The translations under genes and the position numbers were made by a program. From Vicinamibacterales bacterium (GTDB lineage: Bacteria; Acidobacteriota; Vicinamibacteria; Vicinamibacterales; 2-12-FULL-66-21), in assembly GCA_035699745.1 (NCBI GenBank), contig DASSPH010000108.1, positions 1 through 64,000 on the forward strand: a stretch of 64,000 nt of DNA, read 5' to 3'. Every line of letters starts with the position of its first letter. Position 1 is the stretch's first letter. A model generated the notes under the pieces. The model was given only the letters and a program-made list of their open reading frames with translations. It had not been told where the DNA came from and searched no databases. This document shows, piece after piece, positions 55,230 to 63,482 of the stretch.

Positions 55230-56297
55230 CTAGGCCGGACGTGCATCCGTCAGCCCCAGACCGACCTTCAGATCGGCGTTCGTCCCCGGTTTCCAGATCA
55301 GACCGTCGAAGTAGAAGTGGTGCAGGACAATGATCAACGGGATCAGTCCGTCGGCAAACAGCTCGAGGACGGCACACACGCCGCCGAGGACCAGCATGAA
55401 CGCCACGTACATCGGCAACGCTTCCCGCCGCGACAGGTACGCCAGCACCCTGGCCGATCGATCGTCGCCGCCGACGACGGTGCGGCGATGGTTGTACGAC
55501 CAGCAGATGGCGTGGTACTGCAGGCTGTGGACGGACGACGCGATGAGAATGGTCGCGTAGAGGTTCGAGACGAACAGATACGCCACGTTGTAGGACACGA
55601 CCGCCAGCGCGAGATTCGCGGCGGCGCCGGCCGCCATCGTCGGCTGCCCGCGGCGGGCCCGCAGCCACTGTTCCCTCAGCAGCAGCACCGTACACCCGGC
55701 CAGCAACGCGTACGCGAGGATCACGACGGGCCCCGACACCGGCGGCGTGGGAATGGTGAGGTTCGAGAACGGCAGCCGCCGGCCGAGGATGATGTACTCG
55801 TCGAACTGGAGCCCGGTCAGGAAGATGCGCGCCAGGATCGGGCTCACGCATCCGAGCCACAACGTATAGTCGGCCAGCGGCGAGGGGCTCCGGTAGCCAT
55901 TCTTGGCGTTGTAGATGCGTGTGATCCCGATGTGCTGCTTCAGCACGTGGAACGGCTGCCAGTAGATCCACACCGCGATGAGCAGGACCACTTCTCCCGC
56001 GGCATAGAGGTAGGTCGCACAGGCCGCGATCAGCGCCAGGCTGGTCAGGAAGCCGCGGCCATACACCTTGGCTTCCCGCGCGTCCATCCAGATACGGACG
56101 TAGGTCTGCATCACGTGCGGGAAATCGAGAACGATGGCGAACCCGACGGCGAGCACAGCGAAGCCAGAACCGAGCGCGACGAGCGCGAAACAGAGCGCCG
56201 ACACGAGCACCGCGCCAATCAGCACGAAGACGATGTCGAAGCGCTTGTTGACGAGCCATCGGGGATCGAGAACGGAAGGCGTGGCGGAGAGCGACAT
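55230..56297 (-). CDS. polytopic His-rich membrane protein
   Basis: 355 residues with about eight to nine membrane segments (first at about 23-60). Conserved-looking histidine groups lie at segment borders: FPHVMQTYVR, FHVLKQHIGITRIYN, HSLQYHAICWSYNHRR and LHHFYFDGLIWK. Such clusters suggest a membrane di-iron or other metal oxidase or hydroxylase, but the spacing is not that of the classical desaturase boxes, so the activity is uncertain. It is the first gene of the leftward operon; its ATG follows GGAG and it faces the FkbH fusion across a 290-bp divergent region. Confidence 0.72.
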   Translation of the reverse strand: MSLSATPSVLDPRWLVNKRFDIVFVLIGAVLVSALCFALVALGSGFAVLAVGFAIVLDFPHVMQTYVRIWMDAREAKVYGRGFLTSLALIAACATYLYAAGEVVLLIAVWIYWQPFHVLKQHIGITRIYNAKNGYRSPSPLADYTLWLGCVSPILARIFLTGLQFDEYIILGRRLPFSNLTIPTPPVSGPVVILAYALLAGCTVLLLREQWLRARRGQPTMAAGAAANLALAVVSYNVAYLFVSNLYATILIASSVHSLQYHAICWSYNHRRTVVGGDDRSARVLAYLSRREALPMYVAFMLVLGGVCAVLELFADGLIPLIIVLHHFYFDGLIWKPGTNADLKVGLGLTDARPA

Positions 56298-56587
56298 AAC
56301 GTACTCCAGTGAATCCAGCAGTGCGCTCGGAGCAGTCCGTCGTGAGTAGACGCGGATTCTGCGCTTGCCGTACGACGCATGTCAATGGTGAATCGAACGT
56401 GCGGGAGAAAAGATCGGAGCCGATGCGACTCGATCGTGCGATCGACGCGGGTATCACGTTCCCACAAGTAGCAACTACCCGCACCGCATGCTCAGCGTTA
56501 CTTTTTCGCTCGCCGACGATTTTTTTAAATCTCGTATTGAGCGCGCGCGCGGAATGAAGTACCGTGCCGTCCCTCACGAAGGATCGG
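56298..56587. other. divergent control region of the biosynthetic cluster
   Basis: 290 bp that must carry both operon promoters. It includes the only AT-rich patch nearby (GATTTTTTTAAATC around 56519-56532). No regulator gene is seen here or within the cluster, so control is probably by a distant factor. The exact hexamers cannot be called with confidence. Confidence 0.55.
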
Positions 56588-59500
56588 ATGCTGAACATGA
56601 ACTTCCGTTCCGACGAGACGGCGCGCATCGCCGCGCCATCGGCTGGTCTGGTGAACGCCGCCGACTCCGACGTGCGCGTCGCCGCGAACTTCACCGTCGA
56701 ACCGATCAAGTCCACGCTCGAGTTCTGGCTGCGCATGCTGTCGATTGCGGCGCCGATCACGTTCGCGCCGTACAACCAGGTGCTGCAGCAGCTGCTCGAT
56801 CCGGACAGCGCGCTGAATCGCGGCAGCTGCCTCTGCCGCGTCGTCCTGGTGCGGATCGCCGATTGGCTGCGTGATGCGCCGCGTGCGGGCGACGCCGAAC
56901 GCGCGCGCCTGTTGCACGACGTCACCGCGCAGTTCGTCGACGCGGTGTTCGCCGCCGCCGGCGGGGCGCCCCTGATCGTCGGCCTGTGTCCAAACCAGGC
57001 GCGGGTCGGGCCCGACGACGCGCGCTGTCACCGGCAGATCCACGCGCAGCTGGCGGCAGTGCCTGGGGTGGTCTGCGTCGATCTCGCCGAGACGGCCGCG
57101 CGCTACGGCGTCGCCGAGGTCGTGAACCCGCACGCTCAACACGAAGGTCACATTCCCTACACCTCTGCATTCTTCGTCGCGATCGGCACCCATGTCGCGC
57201 GGACGATCGCCGCGCTGCGGCGCCGGGCGCCCAAAGCGATCGCGGTCGACTGCGACAACACGCTGTGGCTGGGCAACTGCGGCGAGGACGGCGCCGACGG
57301 CGTCGTCGTGACGCCGTCGCATCGGCGCGTGCAGGCCCGGCTGCAGTCGCTGGCGCAGGGCGGCGTGCTGCTCTGTCTGTGCAGTAAGAACAGCGAAGCC
57401 AGCGTCGTGGACGTGTTTCGTCACACGCCGGGCATGGTGCTGCGGCTCGAAGACGTCGTCGCGCACCGCATCAACTGGCTGCCGAAATCGCGCAACCTCG
57501 CCGAGCTGGCGCGCGAGCTCGACATCGGGCTCGACACGTTCCTGTTCCTGGACGACAGCGCCAGCGAGCGCGCCGAGATCCGGGCCGAGTGCCCGGAGGT
57601 CCTGGTCGCTGAACCTCCGGACGACATCGACGAGTGGCCGGCGTTTCTCGACCACTTCTGGGTGCTGGATCGCATCAGCTACACCGAAGCCGACCGCACC
57701 CGCACCGAACAGTACCGCGTCCAGGCGATGCGGCGGCGCGTGCAGGCAACGTTTCCGTCGCTCGACGAGTTCCTCGCGCATCTCGCGCTGTCGGTCGACA
57801 CGCATCCACTCGACAGCGACGAGGTGGCGCGCGTCAGTCAGCTGACGGCGCGAACCAGCCAGTTCACGATCTCAGCCACGGCGTGTGGCGAGGCGGAACT
57901 CTGCCAATGGCTGGGTGACCCGCGGCGCGTCGTCGAAAGCGTACATGCGCGAGACCGCTACGGCGATTACGGCCTCATCGGCGCGATCGTCCTGCGGCTG
58001 GATCCCGGCGGCGCGGCGGCCGACCTGGAGCACTTCGTCCTGAGCTGCCGCGCGCTCGGCAAACGGGTCGAACACCGGATGTGGGACCGCGCCCGGGCGC
58101 TGGCCGCGCAGCACGGACGATCCGCCGTGCGCGTCCGGATCCGGCGAACGAGCCGGAATGCTCCGGCCCGTGAGTTCTTCGAACGGCTGGCGGCGGCGGC
58201 CGCGGCGGACACGAGTCAGGCGTGGTGCGACCTTCCCATCGATCTTGCCGCTCGCGACGGCCCGACGCGCGCGGTGGCCCCCGGCGCCACCGCCGGGTAC
58301 GAATCAGGGCGTGCCGACACGGACGTGTCGGTCGCGATCGGGCGCGAGCCCGCCGGGCTGATGAACCTGATCGCGCAGCGCTTCCGATCGGCGGCCGCCG
58401 TGTCGACGGCGATGCGCGCCGCGCACGCCGCGGGCGATCGCCCTCGCCCGGCGTCGGAGTCGCCGCTGCAGCAGGCGGTGGCCTGGCTCTGGGAAGATCT
58501 CCTCGGCGTGCGGTGCATTCGGCCGGACCAGCGATTCTTCGATCTCGGCGGCGACTCGCTGAGGCTGGCCGAGTTCGTGGCCCGGGTCCACGAGCTGTAC
58601 CGCGTCGGCATCTCACTCAGCGCGCTGCAAAACCCGAGCGTGGCGCAGGTCGCTGAACACATCGACGCGCTGCGGCGTCATCGCGAAACGCGCACCCGCG
58701 CGGAACCGGCGTTGGCGGCGGAAGTCGCGCTGGACCCCGCGATCGCGCGCACCGGACTCGCGGCGCCGGTCGTGCCAGCCCGCCGTGTGCTGCTGACCGG
58801 CGCCAACGGATTCCTGGGCAGTTTCCTGCTGGCCGAGCTGCTGCGCCGCTCTGATGCGATCGTCACCTGCATCATCCGCGCGCCGTCCGTCGCCGCCGCG
58901 AGCCGCCGCCTGGCGGACAGCCTGCGCCGCTACGGCCTTGCCATTCCGCCGACGCCGCGGCTCGAGGTGATCGCCGGCGATCTCGAGCAGCCCGACTTCG
59001 GCCTGCCCGCCGCGGAGGGGCAGCGGCTCGCGGAAGAGATCGAGTCGGTCGTGCACTGCGCGGCGCGCGTGAATTTCGTCTACGACTACCGCTCGCTGAA
59101 GCGCATGAACGTCGACAGCGCGGTCGACATGCTGCGGTTTGCCACGACCGGCCGGCTCAAGACGGTGCACTTCATGTCGACGCTCGGCATGCTGATGTCG
59201 ACGGAGCGGGCGTCAGGCTGCCGTGTGTATGAAGATGCGCCGCCCGCCTTCGAGCGCGGTCTTCCGAACGGCTACGAACAGTCCAAATGGGTGATCGACG
59301 CCATCATGCAGGCGGCGATCGGCCGGAATCTCCCGGTCACGATCTACCGACCGGGCATGCTGGTCGGCGAGGCGCGGACCGGGGCCTTCGCCAAGACCAA
59401 CGAATTCGCCGCGTGCATGATCAAGGGCTGCATCCAGATGGGAGCGGCGCCGGCAGTCGACACGGCGGTGGAGCTCGTGCCGATCGACTATGTGTCGCGG

Positions 59501-59878
59501 ATGATCGTCGAGATCGCCGCCCGGCCAGATTCGATCGGGCGCGTGTTCCACCTCGGCCATCCCGAACCGATTCATCTGTTCGATCTGCTCGCGGTACTCA
59601 GGGACGCCGGCTATGCCGTCGAGGCGATTCCCTTCAGCGACTGGAAGCGGCGCTTCTTCGATCTCGGCCCGGGCCTGCGCCAGAACGCGCTCTATCCCTT
59701 CGCCGACTTCATCCAGCAACTCGACGAGCTGCACTTGAGAATGCCGGACGTGGACGATGCCAACACGCGGCGCGTGGCCGGCGCCGCGGGAGTCTCCGCG
59801 GAGCCGATGGCGCTGGTCGTGCGCCGCATCCTCGGCTACTTCCAAGCCACAGGATTCCTCGCGCCGGTGTCGCGATGA
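56588..59878 (+). CDS. FkbH-like / ACP / thioester-reductase fusion
   Basis: About 1096 residues, start ATG 56588 after AAGGA (a GTG at 56564 is an alternative). Residues about 1-210 are an FkbH-type N-terminal region. Next is the HAD-IIIC phosphatase core with VDCDNTLW (Asp221, Asp223) and FLFLDDSASERAEI, followed by a GNAT-like segment (about 380-545, ARDRYGDYGLIGAIV). A carrier protein has FFDLGGDSL with the phosphopantetheine Ser657. The C-terminal NAD(P)H thioester reductase has LLTGANGFLGSFLLAELL (about 734) and catalytic YEQSK (Tyr896, Lys900). FkbH enzymes load a glyceryl unit from 1,3-bisphosphoglycerate on an ACP; the reductase would release it, or an acyl chain, as aldehyde or alcohol. 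I do not recall this exact domain order. Confidence 0.9.
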   Translation: MLNMNFRSDETARIAAPSAGLVNAADSDVRVAANFTVEPIKSTLEFWLRMLSIAAPITFAPYNQVLQQLLDPDSALNRGSCLCRVVLVRIADWLRDAPRAGDAERARLLHDVTAQFVDAVFAAAGGAPLIVGLCPNQARVGPDDARCHRQIHAQLAAVPGVVCVDLAETAARYGVAEVVNPHAQHEGHIPYTSAFFVAIGTHVARTIAALRRRAPKAIAVDCDNTLWLGNCGEDGADGVVVTPSHRRVQARLQSLAQGGVLLCLCSKNSEASVVDVFRHTPGMVLRLEDVVAHRINWLPKSRNLAELARELDIGLDTFLFLDDSASERAEIRAECPEVLVAEPPDDIDEWPAFLDHFWVLDRISYTEADRTRTEQYRVQAMRRRVQATFPSLDEFLAHLALSVDTHPLDSDEVARVSQLTARTSQFTISATACGEAELCQWLGDPRRVVESVHARDRYGDYGLIGAIVLRLDPGGAAADLEHFVLSCRALGKRVEHRMWDRARALAAQHGRSAVRVRIRRTSRNAPAREFFERLAAAAAADTSQAWCDLPIDLAARDGPTRAVAPGATAGYESGRADTDVSVAIGREPAGLMNLIAQRFRSAAAVSTAMRAAHAAGDRPRPASESPLQQAVAWLWEDLLGVRCIRPDQRFFDLGGDSLRLAEFVARVHELYRVGISLSALQNPSVAQVAEHIDALRRHRETRTRAEPALAAEVALDPAIARTGLAAPVVPARRVLLTGANGFLGSFLLAELLRRSDAIVTCIIRAPSVAAASRRLADSLRRYGLAIPPTPRLEVIAGDLEQPDFGLPAAEGQRLAEEIESVVHCAARVNFVYDYRSLKRMNVDSAVDMLRFATTGRLKTVHFMSTLGMLMSTERASGCRVYEDAPPAFERGLPNGYEQSKWVIDAIMQAAIGRNLPVTIYRPGMLVGEARTGAFAKTNEFAACMIKGCIQMGAAPAVDTAVELVPIDYVSRMIVEIAARPDSIGRVFHLGHPEPIHLFDLLAVLRDAGYAVEAIPFSDWKRRFFDLGPGLRQNALYPFADFIQQLDELHLRMPDVDDANTRRVAGAAGVSAEPMALVVRRILGYFQATGFLAPVSR

Positions 59879-60552
59879 CGAGCGTGACGCGCGCCTACCT
59901 CGCCCTGGCGGCCGTCGTCGTGCTGGCCGCGCAGTTCGCGTCGGCGGCCGTCTTCCTGGCGCTGAAAGGGCTGCCGATCCTGCTGCTGCTCGTCCTGCTG
60001 CAGCGATGGGGCGTCGCCGATGCCGGGGCACGCCGGCGGGTCGCCGGCCTGGTTCTGTCGCTGGCCGGCGGGCTGCTGATTGAAGTGTCGTTCATTGCCG
60101 GCACTGCGGTGTTCCTCCTGGCGCAGGCGGCGTACGCCTCGAGCGTGGCATGGCACCTGGCGGCCCGCCCGCGCCTGGCGGCCGGCGCGATGGCGGTCAC
60201 GCCGCTGACGATCGCGATCGTCGCGCTCTTCGCGATCGCCGTGCCGCAGCCGCTGCAGACGGTCGTGATTGCCTACGCGCTCGTCGAAACCGTGGTGATC
60301 GCCGGATCGCTCGCGACGTGGCTGTCGGCGCCGCGCGACCCGCGACTCCGCGACATGGCCGCAGGGACGTGGCTATTCGGCGTGTCGGATTCGGTACTTG
60401 CCGTCGCGCGATGGTGGACGCCGTTCGACGGCGCCGTGATCGTCGTTCAGTCGACGTATTTCGCCGGACAGTGGCTGATTGCCCGAAGCGCGCTGCGGCG
60501 CCAGGTGGAAGCGGTGGCGGACTTCGACCAGCGTGCCTGGCTTCAGGTGTGA
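59875..60552 (+). CDS. YhhN/TMEM86-family membrane protein (lysoplasmalogenase-like)
   Basis: 225 residues with about eight hydrophobic segments and little else. The pattern ASAAVFLALKGLPILLLLVLL, LSLAGGLLIEVSFIAG (conserved acid), FLLAQAAYASSVAW and LFGVSDSVLAVARW (conserved Asp near the C-terminus) is that of the YhhN family. Mammalian TMEM86B and some bacterial members cleave the vinyl-ether bond of lysoplasmalogens. Its ATG overlaps the fusion gene's stop (ATGA). The placement suggests that the cluster product or an intermediate is lipid-like, possibly with an ether or enol-ether bond; this is inference. Confidence 0.78.
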   Translation: MTSVTRAYLALAAVVVLAAQFASAAVFLALKGLPILLLLVLLQRWGVADAGARRRVAGLVLSLAGGLLIEVSFIAGTAVFLLAQAAYASSVAWHLAARPRLAAGAMAVTPLTIAIVALFAIAVPQPLQTVVIAYALVETVVIAGSLATWLSAPRDPRLRDMAAGTWLFGVSDSVLAVARWWTPFDGAVIVVQSTYFAGQWLIARSALRRQVEAVADFDQRAWLQV

Positions 60553-60562
60553 GCGTCCGACC

Positions 60563-62230
60563 ATGTGGAACACGTTTGCGGAGCTGCTCGCCTATCGCGC
60601 CTCCAGCGCGCCCGATCTGCGCGGCTACCGGTTTCTGCCAAGAACCGGCGACCCCCAGACGCTCGATTACCGCACGCTTTGCCGGCGCGCGGCCACGACG
60701 GCGGCGGCGCTTCTCGAGCACGCCAGGGTCGGCGATCGCGCGCTGATCCTGCTGCCCGCAGGCCTCGACTTCGTCGTCGCGACGTTCGGCTGCCTCCAGG
60801 CCGGCGTGATCGCCGTGCCGTCGACGATGCCCCATGTCGGCAGGACCGAACGGCGGTTCGACACCGTCGCGCGCATCGCCACCGACGCCCGGCCCTCGGT
60901 GGTGATGACGACACCGGCGCTCGTGCCCGTGCTTCGCGCGATGGACGGTCCCTGGCGGGACGTCCATTTCCTCACCGATCTCCAGTCGGCGGACGTCGAA
61001 GCCCCGCCCGCCGCGATCGATCCGCGTGCGCCGGCGATCATCCAGTACAGCTCCGGCTCGACGCGCACGCCGAAGGGGGTCGTCCTCAGCCAGCGGAACC
61101 TGCTCGCGAACATCGCGGCGGTGCACCGCAAGTTCCAGACGACACCGGCGAGCCACGGGGTGATCTGGCTGCCGCCGCACCACGACATGGGCCTGATCGG
61201 CGGCGTGCTCGGCCCGCTTTTCGGCGGGTTCGGCGTGACGCTCCTGTCGCCGGTTTCCTTCCTGCAGCAGCCCTTCCGATGGCTGAAGGCCATCTCCGAC
61301 GCGCGCGCGACGATCAGCGGCGGACCCGATTCCGCCTATCGCTGGTGCGTGGACCGGATCAGCGACGCGCAGCGGGCGTCGCTCGATCTCTCGAGCTGGG
61401 AGGTCGCGTTCAACGGGGCGGAGCCGATCCGGCCGGCGACGCTCGAGCGGTTTTCGGCCGCATTCGCCCCGTGCGGCTTTCGCAAGCACGCGTTCTATCC
61501 GTGCTACGGGCTGGCCGAGGCCACCTTGCTCGTGACCGGCCCTGATCGGACGTCGGGGTGCGCGCCGGCGGCGGCGCCGGACGGACGCATCGGCTGCGGC
61601 GGACCCGCTGACGGCCATGAGGTGCGCATCGTCCAGCCTGACTCGCTGCGCGAATGCCCCGACGGCGCGATCGGCGAGATCTGGGTGCGCGGTCCCAGCG
61701 TTGCCGCGGGCTACTGGAATGACGCTGCCGAAACCGCGCGCGCGTTCGGCTGGATGCTGGACGGGCGCGGGCCGTTCATGCGAACGGGAGATCTCGGCGC
61801 CGTCTCCGGCGGCTCGCTGTTCGTGACCGGCCGCCTGAAAGACGCCATCGTCATCGCCGGACGGAAGTACTGGGCCGAGGACGTCGAAGCCTCGCTCGAC
61901 GATCTGCATCCGGATCTGATGCACGGCGCCTGCGCGGCGTTCGCGGTCGATGTCGAGGGGCAGGAGCGGCTGGCGATCGTTCACGAAGTGAAGCGGCACG
62001 CGGCGCCGCAGCGTCACGACGATCTCGTCGACGCCATCCGGCGGCGCGTCGCCGATCAGTGGTCGCTCCCGGTTCACGCGATCAGGCTGCTCAAACCCGG
62101 CGCGCTGCCGCGGACCACCAGCGGCAAACCGCGACGGTTCGTCTGTCGCGCGGCGCTCGCCGCGTCCACCCTCGATGTCTGGACACCGACATCCGACCGT
62201 GCGTTTGAAGGGAGGGAGAGGGATGGCTAA
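60563..62230 (+). CDS. fatty acyl-AMP ligase (FAAL)
   Basis: 555 residues. Adenylation-enzyme motifs: QYSSGSTRTPKGVVLSQ (P-loop), WLPPHHDMGLIGGVLGPL (A4-like, with the HHDMGL block typical of FAALs), YGLAEATLLV and RTGDLGAV...VTGRLKDAIVIAGRKYWAEDVE. FAALs activate fatty acids as acyl-AMP and pass them to a carrier protein rather than to CoA. The acceptor is most likely the small ACP at 63158 or the carrier domain of the fusion. A 10-bp gap separates it from the YhhN gene and its end overlaps the desaturase gene by 8 bp. Confidence 0.93.
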   Translation: MWNTFAELLAYRASSAPDLRGYRFLPRTGDPQTLDYRTLCRRAATTAAALLEHARVGDRALILLPAGLDFVVATFGCLQAGVIAVPSTMPHVGRTERRFDTVARIATDARPSVVMTTPALVPVLRAMDGPWRDVHFLTDLQSADVEAPPAAIDPRAPAIIQYSSGSTRTPKGVVLSQRNLLANIAAVHRKFQTTPASHGVIWLPPHHDMGLIGGVLGPLFGGFGVTLLSPVSFLQQPFRWLKAISDARATISGGPDSAYRWCVDRISDAQRASLDLSSWEVAFNGAEPIRPATLERFSAAFAPCGFRKHAFYPCYGLAEATLLVTGPDRTSGCAPAAAPDGRIGCGGPADGHEVRIVQPDSLRECPDGAIGEIWVRGPSVAAGYWNDAAETARAFGWMLDGRGPFMRTGDLGAVSGGSLFVTGRLKDAIVIAGRKYWAEDVEASLDDLHPDLMHGACAAFAVDVEGQERLAIVHEVKRHAAPQRHDDLVDAIRRRVADQWSLPVHAIRLLKPGALPRTTSGKPRRFVCRAALAASTLDVWTPTSDRAFEGRERDG

Positions 62231-63161
62231 TCACAGCACCGTACCGGTAGTTTCCGGCATCGCCGCCGCCAACGCGCAGGCGTGGAGGACGGAACGGCGC
62301 ATCGCGCTGCTCGTCGTGATCGTTCCGTTCCTCTCGCTGATCGGCGCCATCGTTCTGCTCTGGGACAGGGGAATCCGGCCGGTCGATCTGACGATGCTGG
62401 TCGCCGGCTACGCGCTGACGGTGGTTGCCATTGGCGTGGGGTTCCACCGCCTGGTCTCGCACAAGGCGTTTTCGACGCCGCCGATCGTGCGGCTGGCGCT
62501 TTGCGCGCTCGGTTCCATGGCGGCACAAGGTCCGGTGTTGTACTGGGCCGCGATCCATCGGCGCCACCACGCGTGCGCCGACCGTCCGGGCGATCCGCAT
62601 TCGCCGTACCTCGCCGAACACGGCACGCTCGACTACGTGCAGGGATTCTGGCATGCGCACACGGGATGGCTGTTCAATCCCGATGTGACCGACTGGGTGC
62701 ACTACGTGCCGGACCTGCTCCGCGATCGCGCCCTGTTCCGCGTCAGCAGGATGTACGGCTGGCTCGTCGGCCTGGGGCTGCTCATCCCCGGCGCGATCGG
62801 TTTCGCCGTGACGCCCACGCCGTCCGGATTCCTGCTCGGGCTGTTGTGGGGTGGACTGGTCCGCATCGCGGTGACCCACCACACGACCTGGAGCGTCAAC
62901 TCGATCTGCCACATGTTCGGCACGCGGCCCTACCGGGTGCGCGATCAGAGCCGCAACAACTTTGTCATTGCGGTGTTCACGTTCGGTGAAGGGTGGCACA
63001 ACAATCACCATGCCTTCCCGAGCGCCGCGCTGCACGGCTTCAAGTGGTGGCAGGTGGACATCTCGGGCTACCTGATCCGCCTGCTGCGGCTCTGCCGGCT
63101 GGCCTGGGATCTGAAGCTGCCGCTGGCGGAGAAGATCGCCGGAAGGGGAGAACTGCGATGA
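62223..63161 (+). CDS. membrane fatty acyl desaturase (delta-9/SCD type)
   Basis: 312 residues from ATG 62223, preceded by GGAGGGAGAGGG. The three histidine boxes of the acyl-CoA/acyl-ACP desaturase family are present: HRLVSH, HRRHH and HNNHH (in EGWHNNHHAFPSAALHGFKWWQ). Two pairs of membrane segments separate them. It would put a double or, in some relatives, a triple bond into an acyl chain. Its position between FAAL and ACP genes is the order of JamABC-type cassettes, where the substrate is acyl-ACP. Confidence 0.92.
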   Translation: MANHSTVPVVSGIAAANAQAWRTERRIALLVVIVPFLSLIGAIVLLWDRGIRPVDLTMLVAGYALTVVAIGVGFHRLVSHKAFSTPPIVRLALCALGSMAAQGPVLYWAAIHRRHHACADRPGDPHSPYLAEHGTLDYVQGFWHAHTGWLFNPDVTDWVHYVPDLLRDRALFRVSRMYGWLVGLGLLIPGAIGFAVTPTPSGFLLGLLWGGLVRIAVTHHTTWSVNSICHMFGTRPYRVRDQSRNNFVIAVFTFGEGWHNNHHAFPSAALHGFKWWQVDISGYLIRLLRLCRLAWDLKLPLAEKIAGRGELR

Positions 63162-63463
63162 CCAAACAACAGGCCCGACTCGACGTGGATGAGGAAACGG
63201 TGCGTGCCTGGCTCTGCGCCGCGGTCGCACGGACGGCGGGTGTGGCTACGAATTCGATCGACTCGACAGCGACGTTCGCCTACTTCGGCTTGAACTCCCT
63301 CCAGTATGTGGATCTGACGGTGCAGCTCGAGTCGTGGCTGGGACGCGAGATTCCGCCAACCGCCGCCTACGATTTTCCGTCGATCGAGCTGCTCGCGCGC
63401 TATGTCGTGCATGCGCTTCCCGACGCGGCGCCCGCCGGGATCTCACCCGAGGCCTGGACCTGA
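63158..63463 (+). CDS. acyl carrier protein
   Basis: 101 residues. Helix 2 starts with the phosphopantetheine attachment site GLNSLQ (Ser47) in FAYFGLNSLQYVDLTVQLE, followed by the usual PPTAAYDFPSIELLARYV of type I/PKS-like carriers. Starting ATG overlaps the desaturase stop (ATGA). It probably carries the fatty acyl chain activated by the FAAL for the two flanking desaturases. The GxxS motif is asparagine-containing (GLNS) rather than the common GxDS, as is frequent in PKS/lipid carriers. Confidence 0.9.
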   Translation: MTKQQARLDVDEETVRAWLCAAVARTAGVATNSIDSTATFAYFGLNSLQYVDLTVQLESWLGREIPPTAAYDFPSIELLARYVVHALPDAAPAGISPEAWT

Positions 63464-63482
63464 CGCGGACGGAAAGGGAACC

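Noticed and set aside
56588-59878. NRPS module
   Set aside because: A carrier and terminal reductase are present, but no condensation or adenylation domain; the N-terminal part is FkbH/HAD-like.
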